Assembly: GCA_019925095.2 (NCBI GenBank)
Contig: CM034398.1
Coordinates: 5,843,001 to 5,907,000 of the forward strand
Direction: 5' to 3'
DNA length: 64,000 nt
Origin: Dendrolimus kikuchii
Taxonomy: Eukaryota; Arthropoda; Insecta; Lepidoptera; Lasiocampidae
The notes under the pieces were generated by a model. The model saw nothing but the letters and a program-made list of their open reading frames with translations. It searched no databases and was not told where the DNA came from. A program made the position numbers and the translations under genes. Below, piece after piece: positions 1 to 10,839 of this stretch (its first letter is position 1; each line of letters opens with the position of its first letter).

Positions 1-904
1 GTTGAATAACTTTAGAAGTTTTCTTTTCTTTTTATTAAACAATAATAGTAGTTTTTTTCATCACTACACAACCCTTCATTGTGAGTGAAACAAAATATAC
101 TTGGTTGATTTTTTGAAATTTGATTTTATTAAGAGTTATAAAAACGTGTGCGTCTCGGGAAGCCCGACAGAAATGACACCTTAAACTAATAACTAATCTA
201 AGTTGAACTATTTAATATTGAAATTGTATAACTTGAGAAAAGCTTAGATTATTACTTTGCGAAATACGGCTAGCGCTGTGGGTTAGAGTGAGAGAGGAGG
301 AGCCTGCCTATCGCTGCCTTATGCGTGAGAGAAAGGGAAGCCAGACAGACTGGCGCCGTAACGCGTTACGTAACGAAGCGGTTTATCCTCCCATAAGAAG
401 TTCAATAGGGACATTTAAAAGCTTCAAGAAGTTGCTTTTTTACAAACGCTTAGTGAAATCCACAAGTGTCTAGATATACTAGTCTTAATAAGACAAAGCA
501 ATGTTCCTTTATATTTTGACACTCGTCATGTTCGTTATACGAATCTGCGAAAGAGACAGCTTTAGGGCTTCTGATGTTGTCGCTTTATTCTATGACAAGG
601 CGATCGGTTGTTCGGTGTCGACTAGGCAGGCTATCCAACGGTTTGGCGGCGTGACCGGCAACGGCGCGAGCCAGCCCTACGAGCCTTTGTTCACCTGACA
701 TGCCTATTAACATTTTTCATAATTCAACCCTTCATTCCCGTTGCGACCGCTTTGGGGCCATTTCGAAATGTATTAATTGTTTTTTCTGTGTAAACTTTGG
801 GCTACTTGTTTTAAGTCTTTGATGATAATGGAGTAACCATTACGAAATATGCTCGGAATTATCCACCCATCGTTACTAATGTATTATTGTAAAATTAGGT
901 TTAC

Positions 905-1065
905 TATTGGTCGCCCGTGGTCGAAGTTCGACCATAATAATTTGTTGTCAAAAACTATATATACTTCTATAATCACAGATTTCGCCAAAGCTACACTGAA
1001 TGACTTTAACAATAAACAAAAGAGTATATATGCGCGTGTGTGTCAAATACATGGCAGTGTCTGTA
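905..1065 (+). repeat. V repeat, copy 1 (partial)
   Basis: Dispersed repeat beginning GGTCGCCCGTGGTCGAAG and including 'cacagatttcgccaaag', 'aacaataaacaaaagag' and 'gtgtgtgtcaaatacatgg'. The same order of blocks recurs at 17098-17400 and 53339-53590. This copy lacks the 'tttgaacattattaagg' block present in the other two. No coding content; class unknown. Confidence 0.75.
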
Positions 1066-1142
1066 ATGTTTTTTTTTTAATGATTTAATTTATTTTTTAT
1101 GCATATTTTTTTTAAATATTAGCATTAGACATGGTGAAGGTA

Positions 1143-1216
1143 CATACATACATACATACATAACTTCACGCCAGTTCCCTTGCGGGGTAGGCACGAACAA
1201 CAGAGTGCCATTTAGG
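1143..1216 (-). mobile_element. LINE-R copy 1: 74-bp 3'-end insertion with 13-bp TSD
   Basis: Only the last codons of the LINE-R reverse-transcriptase ORF (complement of ...ARELA stop) plus its (ATGT)n tail are present, on the minus strand. The insertion is bracketed by the 13-bp direct repeat catggtgaaggta at 1130-1142 and 1217-1229. It is therefore a real but extremely 5'-truncated target-primed insertion. The same 3' end is found in seven other places in this window. Confidence 0.9.
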
Positions 1217-1399
1217 CATGGTGAAGGTATACATGTTAATTATAGTACGAATAGTTACAATACATTTAAATGATAAATATACTATTATCATCAAAGCGAT
1301 AAATACTAGTTGCTTTCTGAATATTAATTTCAGAGCCCAGGTTATGATTTCCTATTTTTCCTTTTTCTCTATGCGTGGTCTTCAGCAGCAAATGCATGT

Positions 1400-1714
1400 T
1401 TTTTGTTTTTGTTGCATAAGTTCAGCAGACAGGCAGACGACCCACTTGATGGAAAGCAGTTACCATCGCGTATAGACATTTGTAACACCAAAGGTGCTAT
1501 CAATGTGCTGCCGCTCTCTAAAGGAAGGCTGAAACCTGGCCACTAATGCCGGAACACAACTCAAGGTTGTTATGGCGGCATACTCCGGATCAGGGGTGAT
1601 AGTCATCCCCACGGGCAAATACAGTACCACCTGACTGTGGCAGTGGGTTGCTTTGTCGCCTGTTACGATAAGCCGCCCGGCCGCAGAAAATTGTATTCTT
1701 TCTCCGTTCCTATA
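1400..1714 (-). mobile_element. J-SINE copy 1, nearly full length
   Basis: On the minus strand it runs from 'aggaacggagaaag' through the GGCCGGGCGGC block and the 'gttgtgttccggcatta' block to the tail 'tgggtcgtctgcctgtctgctgaa' and an A-rich end near 1400. The order of blocks is identical to the copies at 9027, 7175 and 35304. There is no ORF of significance. The last ~90 bp match the 3' end of the jockey-like LINE described below. Confidence 0.85.
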
Positions 1715-2793
1715 CGTATGCATACTAAATAAAGACATATAATGCAACAATATAATAGACATTTATAAACATTAATATTTTCTTATAAAAACAAAATTAA
1801 AATTAAGAGTGGCAAACAAATACATAATTGAAGGGCAAGTTTTTAGTGTATTATAGACTTATTGGGTATTATAAAAGACTCTTAAGAACCATTACAATGT
1901 TATTAATACCTTTTTTATTTAAGCCAGTAGGTGACGAGATTCACTTTCAAAATCGTAAAAGGTTTCCTCCCCTCTGTGAAAAGTTTAAAAAAAATACAGA
2001 TAAAGTATTTTTAACCAAATGCTTTTTCAGGGTTCTGTGGCCAAATGAGAAACACTAAACTATGCATGAACTGACACGCACTTGGCCATATTTACTATAC
2101 AATTGTCACACTGAGAAATTGTCTGGTACCGCATTCGCTCGCCTCGTTAAAATCAAGTACACTTCATATTTCAACCGCTGGCTCACAATACGCTTGGAAC
2201 GTGTACCTTTTTGTCCAGAATTTCATACTTCAACGTGAACGAAAAAATTCACCAATGTCAAAATTTTATATGTTCACGGTGCTTTAAACTACTGGTAGTA
2301 GCCACATACATTGCTTCTCATGGTCCTGTTTTTTTTTATTCGCCGTACTCTTCCATTATCAGGCAAGAAAGAGGTTTTCTTTGTCTTTTTGTGTCCTATG
2401 GCTCTTAATCTTTATATTTTCTTTTGGGAATGGGTGCTCTTTTTCTTTCTACTTCTTTTATTTATTATCTTACTTACGTCTAATCCTTATCAATGATAAG
2501 TTATCACTAATCTATATATATATACTTGAAATCCACGTATATAGTGAGCCATCACGATATCTTAAGAACTATAATGCCTATAGACTTGAATTTTGGCATG
2601 GATCTGCCTTTCGCCAAGTAGACGTCAGCTAAGAACGGATTCTACAGCACGCAAAGCGGTCGGGTATCAGCTAGTACATTTATATAACGCTATTTCTTAT
2701 TATAATATGTGCCTAATATTTACTAACATCCTATTGCTTTATTACTAACGCTTATTTCCATTACACGTATTTAACACTATTATATTTATTACA

Positions 2794-2972
2794 GGTGATG
2801 TCAGGTGATGTCAGCAGAAGGTGATGCCAGGAGCCTTAAGAACAGTCGAGCTTGCATGACAAGAGTTATGAATGTCAAAGAGGCAAGTGAGGTGTGTAAG
2901 AATAAGCCTAAATGGCACTCTGTTGTTCGTGCCTACCCCGCAAGGGAACTGGCGTGAAGTTATGTATGTATG
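2794..2972 (+). mobile_element. LINE-R copy 2, 5'-truncated, 13-bp TSD
   Basis: Encodes the end of the LINE-R ORF (RACMTRVMNVKEASEV ... ARELA stop) followed by (ATGT)n. It is flanked by tatatttattaca at 2781-2793 and 2973-2985. The first bases contain a small tandem duplication of 'aggtgatgtc', possibly added during insertion. One of eight copies in the window. Confidence 0.9.
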
Positions 2973-2991
2973 TATATTTATTACATACTAG

Positions 2992-3010
2992 GTAGTAGTA
3001 GTAGTAGTAG
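2992..3010. repeat. (GTA)n microsatellite
   Basis: About six perfect GTA units directly after the target duplication of LINE-R copy 2. Confidence 0.9.
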
Positions 3011-3251
3011 CTCTCTAGTACATAAAAAAATAATTAGGTGTTTTATATATATAAATAAACCTTCGATACTTTACTTTCTTGTTCAATTAACTACAATTAC
3101 ATAGGAACTAAGTCAATATTTACAGTGCAGACAATTGCACAGCAAAACATAAAGAAAAGTCGCAGCCAACCTGATTTGAAGTAGCTAATACGTAATGTGG
3201 TCAACCTAACAAAATATTTGTTAAATTACAGCAATAGTCTAAATCACAATT

Positions 3252-3570
3252 GGAGCGCCATCTTTTTTTCTAATCCGTTCATTTTGAGGAAATGACGTCC
3301 TTTATCGGGAACAAATGTATCCTAAATGTTAACTCGAGTTATAAGCCAGCATGTGTTGTTTCATTCATATACGTTCAGTGGTTTCCAAAAAAGATGCATT
3401 CGCAGCGCCATCTTTTTCACTATTTTCGTCTATCCCACGGAAACTACTTTATATATCGGGATAAAAAGTTTCCCAAGTTACACACCGGGATACGAGCTAG
3501 CCCTATGTAGAGTTTCATTTAAATCCGTTCAGTAGTTTTCACGTGATACTCTGACAGACAGACAAAAATT
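3252..3570 (+). repeat. G repeat fragment(s)
   Basis: Contains the block order 'ctatcccacggaaact', 'tatcgggataaaaag', 'tttcatttaaatccgttcag', 'acagacagacaaa', which also occurs at 18888-19215. These are the internal and 3' parts of a common dispersed repeat. A second partial unit ('catatacgttcagtgg') precedes it. No protein-coding signal. Confidence 0.6.
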
Positions 3571-3599
3571 CTAAAAATTCCATTTTTGCAATCTGCTGG

Positions 3600-4820
3600 T
3601 CCAAATTAGCCCCTCTGACTTTTTTCACATCTTTAAACGTATTAATTAATATTAATATATACTTTAGACAAAACTTAAAATATTTCAAATGAATTTTAGC
3701 TCTATTCGTATATACTTAGAGCAGATATTATTTTTTATGCGTAGATCAACAGATACGTAGATACACATACGTGCGTAACAGTGCATTGAATTTTGAACTT
3801 TATGATAGTCTTTTAAAGTGCAATTTAGGTTAAATGATTACGAAAAAGGTCAAAATACATAAGAATAAAGACGTCTATAATATAATAAAAATGCGAAAAT
3901 GAGTGTGTGCAGTTCACACTTGTCTACTAAGCGTTGTAGATATAATTAAGTGCGCCTGTATATTATAAATAAACTGCAAACGAAATAAAATCCGCCGTTC
4001 GTACACTGGTACCAGACAGGCAGATTAAGTTTGTTGATGCACTTCTAGCAGTCGATTCAGCTCCTTCCAACCGTAGCCGCTCGGTGAAATTGGATGCACC
4101 CTGTCTTATAGTGCATAGGTGTAGTTATATACATTGATTTACATATATTATGTAATAAGCTATTGCTACTTGGCTTTTACTCTAGAGATTATTTATATCC
4201 AAAACATATTTTACACAAATATTCATTTGCTTCCCTAGATTATTTACCATGATTCAATTTCTGCCACTATTCTCGTATCTTTGAAAATTTGTTACTCTAT
4301 TTTCTGGTCACGGTAAAACGTAACTGGGCAACGTTTTTAGTACTGTACTTTAAGTACAATGCAATTTAAATAATTTGCATGAAGACTAGAACTTGTGATT
4401 TTCCAAAAAAGTCAAATAATTGACTAGAGGTTTAAAAGTATCAAGACCAATTCAAAGGAGTTCCTTAACACGATCAATGGTCTAAGTTTAGTTCAAGAAA
4501 TAAAGTTTTGGCTTAAGGCTAATGACAGATAGATACTACTTTTAATTCAGCATAACGTTTTTCTATTAAATGCTTAGATATAATATTTCCAATCTGTTTA
4601 CTTACTTTATTTAGCAATATAATAGTTTTTTGGGTTGTCTATGAAATCTTGATCAGTCAGGAAAAAATAAAGATTAGAGAGGTAGCTCCTTTATAAGATT
4701 TTTTACGATCTGATTAACGATATTATACACTTATGAACATTACAAGTCATCCTTCATTGTTATAGAGGCCATCCCAAATTTTAAAATTTTCACAATATCG
4801 CTGCGGCATTAAATGGCGGG
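3600..4820. other. AT-rich sequence, no recognised gene
   Basis: No convincing ORF, splice-flanked exon or tRNA. Short low-complexity tracts and a 'aaaatgcgaaaatgagtgtgtg' stretch near 3890 resemble old interspersed repeat ends. Confidence 0.6.
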
Positions 4821-4935
4821 TTTTTTTTGGTTTTTATTGCGGGAGTTCAGCAGACAGGCAGACGGCCCACTTGACGGAAAGCGGTTACCATCGCCTATGG
4901 ACATTTGCAACACCAAAGGTGCTACAAATGCTACA
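4821..4935 (-). mobile_element. J-SINE/jockey tail, 3' end only
   Basis: Minus-strand tail, 'ggcgatggtaaccgctttcc ... gccgtctgcctgtctgctga', then an A-rich end read as poly-T on + at 4821-4837. It is truncated after the 'gtagcacctttggtg' block, within the part shared by J-SINE and the jockey-like LINE, so either could be the source. Confidence 0.8.
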
Positions 4936-5490
4936 AATTTTAGAATATACGTCTGGAGCTTATGTCAAATTTTAACCGGCAGTAGAGCAAATGAACGGCC
5001 GGTAAGATATAGGAACCCGGCGTTAACGTATACGCCGACATTAATCTCATTGTCGGTGATCTAACTCTTGGCAATTTGAGGCGGTGGGGAGGTTGGGGCC
5101 TCGAAGAAAACCTTTTTGCCCAGTTTCTACTTGATGAGCAACTACCCGTCGGGAACGGGGTTTGGAGGCGTTTAAGCCTTCTTTCATCATTGTGGTCTCG
5201 TCTCTCAACGGCTCTCGTTGGAAACACGTTCGCGGGCTTTGCGTTGGCGTCGTCTGCGGCTTAGTTGGTCATTCGTTGACGTTCGGTGGCTATCTCTGGT
5301 TTTGAGTGGTTATCTATGGCTTCTGGTAGCCTGTCAGCGGCTTTGTGTTTTTTGCAACCTCGTAACATTACCCTGGTCAGGCAAGCGTATGTTGGCTTCG
5401 TCATTTCATTGCGAGCAATCAACGTGCCGAGCTGCTAGAGCTCGAGAGCCACGTACACACTATGATTTCTGTAACGGTTACGGCTCATAG
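4936..5490 (-). other. GC-richer block of unknown origin
   Basis: Base composition is clearly less AT-rich than the flanks. A minus-strand 95-codon frame (5227-4940) includes SSRPQPP. A related motif (SRPQPP, also minus) lies at 8880-8930, so this may be a decayed dispersed repeat rather than a host exon. No family recognised. Confidence 0.3.
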
Positions 5491-6887
5491 GTGAGTACGT
5501 GACTCATTAATAAGCATACCAATGCACAACATTCTAAAGTCTAATTCAGAGCCTTATTAGACTATCGTAGAAATATGATCGGAGAAGTATGAGTCATTTT
5601 TATATGAAGACCTGTGACGGTATAATAACTACATGCGATTCATATTGTCTATGGTCATAGTTAAGGGATCCTATCGCAAGCGTACACATATGATTATATC
5701 ATCCGTCTAATCTCAAAAATGGCTTCGAATATCTTATATATTTTAAGACTTTTTATCTTTGAATCTAAGTTATTCGAGTAAGATGTACCCCTCTCACTGA
5801 TCGCCTTGCTACCCATGAATCTAACCCAAATACGTATTGTTTTTTACTGCAATTAATGAAATCTCACTCATAGGAACGGAATACAGGACTAGACCGTTAT
5901 TCATCTTGATAAAGTGTGATGTTTATGTGGTCGTCAGTATAATATGTAAAAATGAAAAACAGCATCATTTAAATGAAAGTATGAAATCATATTTGAATGA
6001 TAAATATGTGATAGTGCCCTCAAAGTAACGTTTTATGTCATCGACGATATAAAGACCAATACCGATGACTCAGCTAGCTACACTAAAATATTACCTTTAG
6101 TTTTCTAATCACACAACTGAACCTTTCTGTGAATCAACATTCAGTAAAACTGACCTTGCAAGTAAACTGATTCGAACAATCCAGTTGCCCTACATTCGGT
6201 TTCAGGGGTTGACTCATTGAGTTACGGCATTATTTCACGGAAATATTGGCCTTTAAAGCAATTCCAGCGGTGCCTTCGTATAGAAGATTAGGTTACTGAT
6301 AATCTGATTTATCTATTTGGCTTCGAATCCTGCACACTCTAGGTATCTACAGTTTCTTGTTTTAAGTTTCACATAGTAATGCTGGAAGTATTATTCTGAT
6401 TGGGTAATTGCTCACACAGAGTCTTGACATGAAATAGTTAGCTTAGAATTAATGGCCTACTTTCTCCTTCCCATGCTCTGCCTGATCCCATATATGAATC
6501 CTATCCTCCCGTATCCAATTCCCTCTTGATTCTGGTTTGATGGAGGTTGGAACTGAAAATCAGCGCTGTGTTAGGTCTTGACACAGTATAATGCTGAGTT
6601 TCCAGCCTCATTGCCGTGAATTTTATGTACGTACATTTCTTAAACTGTATCTATTTATCAGTAAAAATCCTTGTATTTTATGTATGTGCATTTATTTCCA
6701 AAAATAAATATTTTTTTTTCATTCTTTCAAACCCCCCCCTCAACACAACACCTATCCTCTTATATACAATTCCATCTATACTATCCCTCCTATCTGACCC
6801 TGGTGGCTGGCAAAGCGTTGGCATCGTCCATGATGTTGCGAATTCGTAGCCTACAAGCAATAAAATAAATAACTGTAATATGCCTTT
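5491..6887. other. No recognised gene
   Basis: Mostly AT-rich unique-looking sequence. A C-rich patch (6728-6800) and a stretch at 6460-6620 are pyrimidine-biased but show no ORF or splice structure that I can support. Confidence 0.5.
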
Positions 6888-7113
6888 TATCCATGCAGGA
6901 ATGTAGAAATAATACAATTTCCTGCGGCCGGGCGCCCTGTCCTAAGAGGCGACAAAATAACCCAGGTGGTAGAGTATGTGCCTATCTGGATGGATACCAC
7001 CCTTGGTCTAGAGTATGCCGCCATAACTAGGTAGGCTAGAGCGGCAGTACATTGGTAGCACCTTTCGTGTTACAAATGTCCATAGGCGGTTAGCGATTAC
7101 AATCGTAACCGCT
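6888..7113 (+). mobile_element. J-SINE copy, plus strand, diverged, 3' truncated
   Basis: Starts 'ccatgcaggaatgtagaaa' and follows the J-SINE order (GGCCGGGCG block, 'aggtggtag', 'agagtatgccgccat', 'gtagcacctttcgtg', 'gtccataggcgg'). It stops at about 7113, where it abuts a minus-strand jockey tail head to head. Confidence 0.8.
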
Positions 7114-7577
7114 TTTTTATAGCTGGAGTAACAGCATATAGGTGTGTAGAGCTCATCTGATAAAAAGTGGTTATTTTTTTATTTTTTTTTATTGCAGAAG
7201 ATCAGCAGACAGGCAGGCGGCCCACTTGATGGAAAGCGGTTACCATCGCCTATGGACATTTGCAACACCAAAGTTGCTACAAATGCGCTGCTGCTCTCTT
7301 AAGGGAGACTGGAACCTGGTCACTAATGCCGGCACACAACTCAAGGTTGTTATGGCGACATACTTTAGACCAGGGGCGGTAGCCATCCAGTCGGGCAAAT
7401 GCCCTACCACCTGACTGTGGGTTGGTAAGTCGCCTCTTACGACAGGCCGCCCGGCCGCAGGAAATTGTAGTCTTTCTCCGTTCCTGCACGGATAAAAACA
7501 CGGTTATCATCATCTATGGACATTTGCAATACCAGAGGTGTTATCAACTCGCTGCCGGCCTTGAAGGCATTTTAAGA
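7114..7577 (-). mobile_element. Jockey-like LINE 3' end, split by a J-SINE
   Basis: The left part (7114-7174) holds the A-rich end (poly-T on +), 'agctggagtaacagc' and 'catctgataaaaagtgg'. The right part (7491-7577) continues with 'cggttatcatcatctatgg', 'caataccagaggtg', 'cgctgccggccttgaagg', which is the LINE-specific sequence rather than the J-SINE one. A J-SINE sits between them, so this LINE tail is the older insertion. Confidence 0.8.
7175..7490 (-). mobile_element. J-SINE copy inserted into a LINE tail
   Basis: Essentially full-length minus-strand J-SINE. Its flanks are gataaaaagtggttat (7159-7174) and gataaaaacacggttat (7491-7507), an imperfect target duplication that rejoins the interrupted LINE tail. 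Long A-tail, seen as poly-T at 7173-7191. Confidence 0.85.
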
Positions 7578-7861
7578 TACCAACTTATATATTTATAAAC
7601 GTATGTCGCTATTTTAACGTAGCACTTACTTGCCGGCGAACGGGAGTGAATCCACAGTTTCTCCACATTTGGCAGTCGTCCATCATACGTCCATCCACTT
7701 GCTCCTTTATGGTATACGTCTGCAAGTTGTATAAGCTCCCTCGGTGTTTTCCCAGTATACCATCTGGTGGACCAACTAACAGTTTGCTGACCTACAAACA
7801 AAAACCTAATAAATCTATGAAATTTATACTTTTTGAAATAAATCAATTTCGTACAATTTCT

Positions 7862-8105
7862 TATAGCTTAGTGGTTAACGCACACGCTTCTCATTACAAT
7901 GAAATGGTTCGAATTCTGACAGAGAAGCATAGGTAAGTTGATATTAGACGCTTCATTTCTGTATCAATTTGGGCGAATGATCTGAAGTGATCTATATAAA
8001 CACAAAATTGAGTCATTCAATGTCTTTGAATACCGTCGTATCCTTTGAGTTGTCTTCTTTTCAATCAAATTTAATCAATTGAGTAAATCCGTCTAATATT
8101 AGGCA
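7862..8105 (+). mobile_element. SINE-C, tRNA-derived SINE, full length
   Basis: The head resembles a tRNA gene: box A-like TAGCTTAGTGG at 7864-7874 and box B GGTTCGAATTC at 7906-7916. The tail 'gagtcattcaatgtc', 'cgtatcctttgagttg', 'ccgtctaatattaggca' recurs at 33636-33765 and 48455-48598. Transcription would be by RNA polymerase III. It is not a functional tRNA: the acceptor stem does not pair. Confidence 0.75.
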
Positions 8106-8399
8106 TTTTTTTCTGTTCCTTAATGTTTTATAATTGGATAGATTGTTATAAAATTGTATATATATATTTCAATAACAAGAATGAACAAGAACTATTGTTC
8201 ACGCCACCGCGTAACGAACGATGATTCCCCGAAAAAGTAATTTACCCCGCACTTCCGCGTCTCAACGATCAGTCTGAATCGACCCGTCGTAAAGACATTC
8301 ACGCATCGCGCGCGCATTTGAGATATCCACCCAATTGCAATACTAATCGGGTTCCAAGAGCTTGGTGATAAGTGGCAAGTGAATCTAGTTGTGAAGCGG

Positions 8400-8482
8400 G
8401 AGATATATAACAAGAGAACACGCACTGCTGCTCCTGTATCGCAGACGCTCCGGTTACTCAGCTCATATTATTACGGGTGAGT
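8400..8482 (+). promoter_or_regulatory. Possible TATA promoter with short first exon
   Basis: TATATAA at 8404-8410 lies in a CpG-richer stretch (8190-8470) and is followed by a good 5' splice site, TTACGG|GTGAGT, at 8477. This could be a host 5' UTR exon or an LTR-type promoter. No matching acceptor or LTR partner was found. Confidence 0.25.
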
Positions 8483-9026
8483 CCATTTATCTCCATTCCC
8501 TCTTACCCTTGCACCCTTGAAATCTGGCAATCGGCCAGATCAACTATTTTTATGTATTATTGTTTCCGCGCGATTGGAACTATCCCATGGCAAAAGCTGC
8601 GATATCCTATTAGAAATATTTTGTTCCAATAATAAATTAGTAGTACTCTTGGATTCTGGAATGTCTCTGTCATTACTCATAAAGTGAAATTGGACGTCAA
8701 ATATTTCAAATTCATATTAAGCCATCACAAACATTTCAACTATGACGACAGGTATTTATTTCGCATTATTTGGTATAGGACATCTTCACATAATCGCATC
8801 GCTCGCGTACATTTCATAATTATGATAAACAAAATCAATCAAGTACTTGTCTCTCGCTTCAGAGCCTTCTACCTCTATATCGAATTGAGGAGGTTGGGGC
8901 CTCGAGGTTTTACCTCTTTGCCTCGACTCTAGCTTTGGGGACTCACCAGTAACTGGGTATGGAGCCGCCGGAGACTTTACTTCGTAGCGATGGCTGGTCA
9001 TAAAATCTACTTCATTTTATCCTAAA

Positions 9027-9364
9027 CTTTATCCCTGTAGGAACGGAGAAAGAATACAATTTCCTTCGACCAGGCAGCCTGTTGTAAGAGGCGACAAACA
9101 ACCCACAGCCAGGTGGTAGCGGTTTGCTTTACTTGCCCGTCTGGATGTCTACCATGCCTGGTTTAGAGTATGTCGCCACGACAACCTTGAGTTGTGTTCC
9201 GGCATTAATGTCCAGGTTTGTCTCCCTTAAGAGAGCAGCAACGCATTTGTAGCACCTTTGGTGTTGCAAAAGTCCGCTAATAACCACTATCCGCTACCGC
9301 TATCCGTAACCGGTTTGCCTCAGGTGGGCCGTCTGCCTGTCTGCTGAATTCATGCAATAAAAAA
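9027..9364 (+). mobile_element. J-SINE, full length, plus strand, 9-bp TSD
   Basis: The most useful reference copy. It starts 'ctttatccctgtaggaacgg' and ends 'gctgaattcatgcaataaaa'. Flanks tatcctaaa at 9018-9026 and 9365-9373 are a probable target duplication. About 335 bp, no coding capacity. The 3' ~90 bp match the jockey-like LINE end, including AATAAA directly before the A-rich tail. Confidence 0.85.
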
Positions 9365-9445
9365 TATCCTAAAAACTGGATAATTTGAGGAATAAAATTG
9401 AGTAAATTTCCCCAAATCATTTTCCGAGACGAAAAGTATCCAATG

Positions 9446-9710
9446 AAAGATGAAAGAATGACTAAACAGATATACAATGCAAAAATGGATGGATGCAGAA
9501 GTCGTGGAAGGCCACGACACACCTTCCATGATCAAGTTGATCGTGTACTAGCACAAGGTGATGTCAGGAGCCTTAAGAACAGACGAGCGTGCATGACAAG
9601 ATTTATGAATGTCAAAGAAGCAAGTAAGGTGTGTAAGAATAAGCCTGAATGGCGCTCTGTTGTTCGTGCCTACGCCGCAAGGGAACTTGCGTGAAGTTAT
9701 GTATGTATGT
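9446..9710 (+). mobile_element. LINE-R copy 3, perfect 14-bp TSD
   Basis: Encodes the LINE-R C-terminus, MDGCRSRGRPRHTFHDQ ... RACMTRFMN ... ARELA stop, then (ATGT)n. It is flanked by aaaagtatccaatg at 9432-9445 and 9711-9724. One of the better coding copies, but it is only the last ~80 codons of an ORF2-type protein, so it cannot be active. Confidence 0.92.
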
Positions 9711-9714
9711 AAAA

Positions 9715-9749
9715 GTATCCAATGTCTACGTTCGGTAGACATTGGATAC
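9715..9749. repeat. Perfect 15-bp inverted repeat, 5-nt loop
   Basis: Arms gtatccaatgtctac and gtagacattggatac around gttcg. The left arm overlaps the right target duplication of LINE-R copy 3, so the LINE inserted at the edge of a hairpin. Confidence 0.9.
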
Positions 9750-10495
9750 GCCATCAAATTCATCACGAACTACTACAGCACATGTAACATAAAATTATCA
9801 TTTTTTTACAAAAGGACAGCTTTTGTCGGCTTTCCACGAACACGTAGCATATTGACAGACATACAGGGTTACTTACGCCATTATAATATTAGTTTGGATA
9901 TTACAACTTTTGGTTATATCAGTAGATATATTAATTATTACCGACACAGAAATTAAGCTGAAAATGGAGACGTTAATGGGTTAATGTCATAAATAGGTCA
10001 CATAAAATCTAATAAACAATGGTTTCGAAGTTTCTAACGACTTCACAAAGGCTTATAGAATATAGGCATTTTGGGTTTGGCAATTGGGTGTCCGGAACTC
10101 TAACTTTTGGGCTTCATTCGTTTACCTGCCCAAAGTTCTAATATTAGCTTTGACTCAACACAAAGGTGTGTTATCTAACAATGAGAACAATGATTTATGA
10201 TTTGCGTGGGTTCTGTTTTGTATGTGCGGGTAGGTACGTGAAAACTCATATGCCTACCACCATTTAATTTTCATGGTTAATGCAGCTAAGCTGAGGTCTC
10301 TTCTGCTTTTTTGTTATATTGATGTTGTCAATTTCCGAGACAGTTTCTTATTATATACTCTTTTATTTCTTCTCAAGATACTTTTTACTATTACAATCTA
10401 GAAGTTACAATTAAGACTGTATTCACTAAGGGTTTTAAAGATATTTTTTATAAGTGAAGTATTTATACAATAGCACAGTAATATTAATACATTAA

Positions 10496-10768
10496 AAGGC
10501 GTGGTAGCGAAATGGCTAGCGCACGCGTCTCAAATTCAAAGGGCGCGGGTTCGAATCTTGGCCCGAACGCATGCACTATTTAAGCAGTTTTCTGGCCTAA
10601 TGTGCATATTGTTACAATTACCACGTACTAACAATGGTGAAGGAAAACATCGTGATGAAACCTGCACCTCGAAATAACCGATGTGTCAAACCTGCCAAGC
10701 CGCCTTGGACAAGCGTGGCGGGTATACTGTCCGTTCCCCTAAAGTGGGAGGAGTTATTATATTATTAT
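10496..10768 (+). mobile_element. SINE-A, full-length tRNA-derived SINE with TSD
   Basis: The tRNA-like head has box A (TAGCGAAATGG) at about 10505 and box B (GGTTCGAATCT) at about 10549. The body includes 'gaaggaaaacatcgtgatg'. The tail 'ccttggacaagcgtggcggg' and 'ccctaaagtgggaggag' ends in an ATT-type repeat. Flanked by atacattaa at 10487-10495 and 10769-10777. Pieces of the same tail occur at 34358, 35206 and 44371, and a diverged body at 52917. Confidence 0.9.
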
Positions 10769-10839
10769 ATACATTAATATTACAATTAATTTTAAAGAGA
10801 CTAATAAATAAATATTTACAACCGAAATTAACTAATAGT

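Noticed and set aside
1391..1728. Target duplication atgcat around J-SINE copy 1
   Set aside because: Only six bases match and the positions relative to the ends are uncertain.
2992..3010. CRISPR-like or regulated tandem repeat
   Set aside because: It is a simple GTA microsatellite; no spaced repeats of CRISPR type exist anywhere in this eukaryotic window.
5218..5490. 90-codon plus-strand frame
   Set aside because: Low similarity to anything known; it lies in a block related to another unclassified patch at 8886, so probably a decayed repeat.
7864..7925. Functional tRNA gene
   Set aside because: No cloverleaf acceptor stem; it is followed by the SINE-C tail found elsewhere.
10505..10570. 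Functional tRNA gene
   Set aside because: Boxes A and B are present but the acceptor stem does not pair, and the sequence continues into a SINE body and tail.
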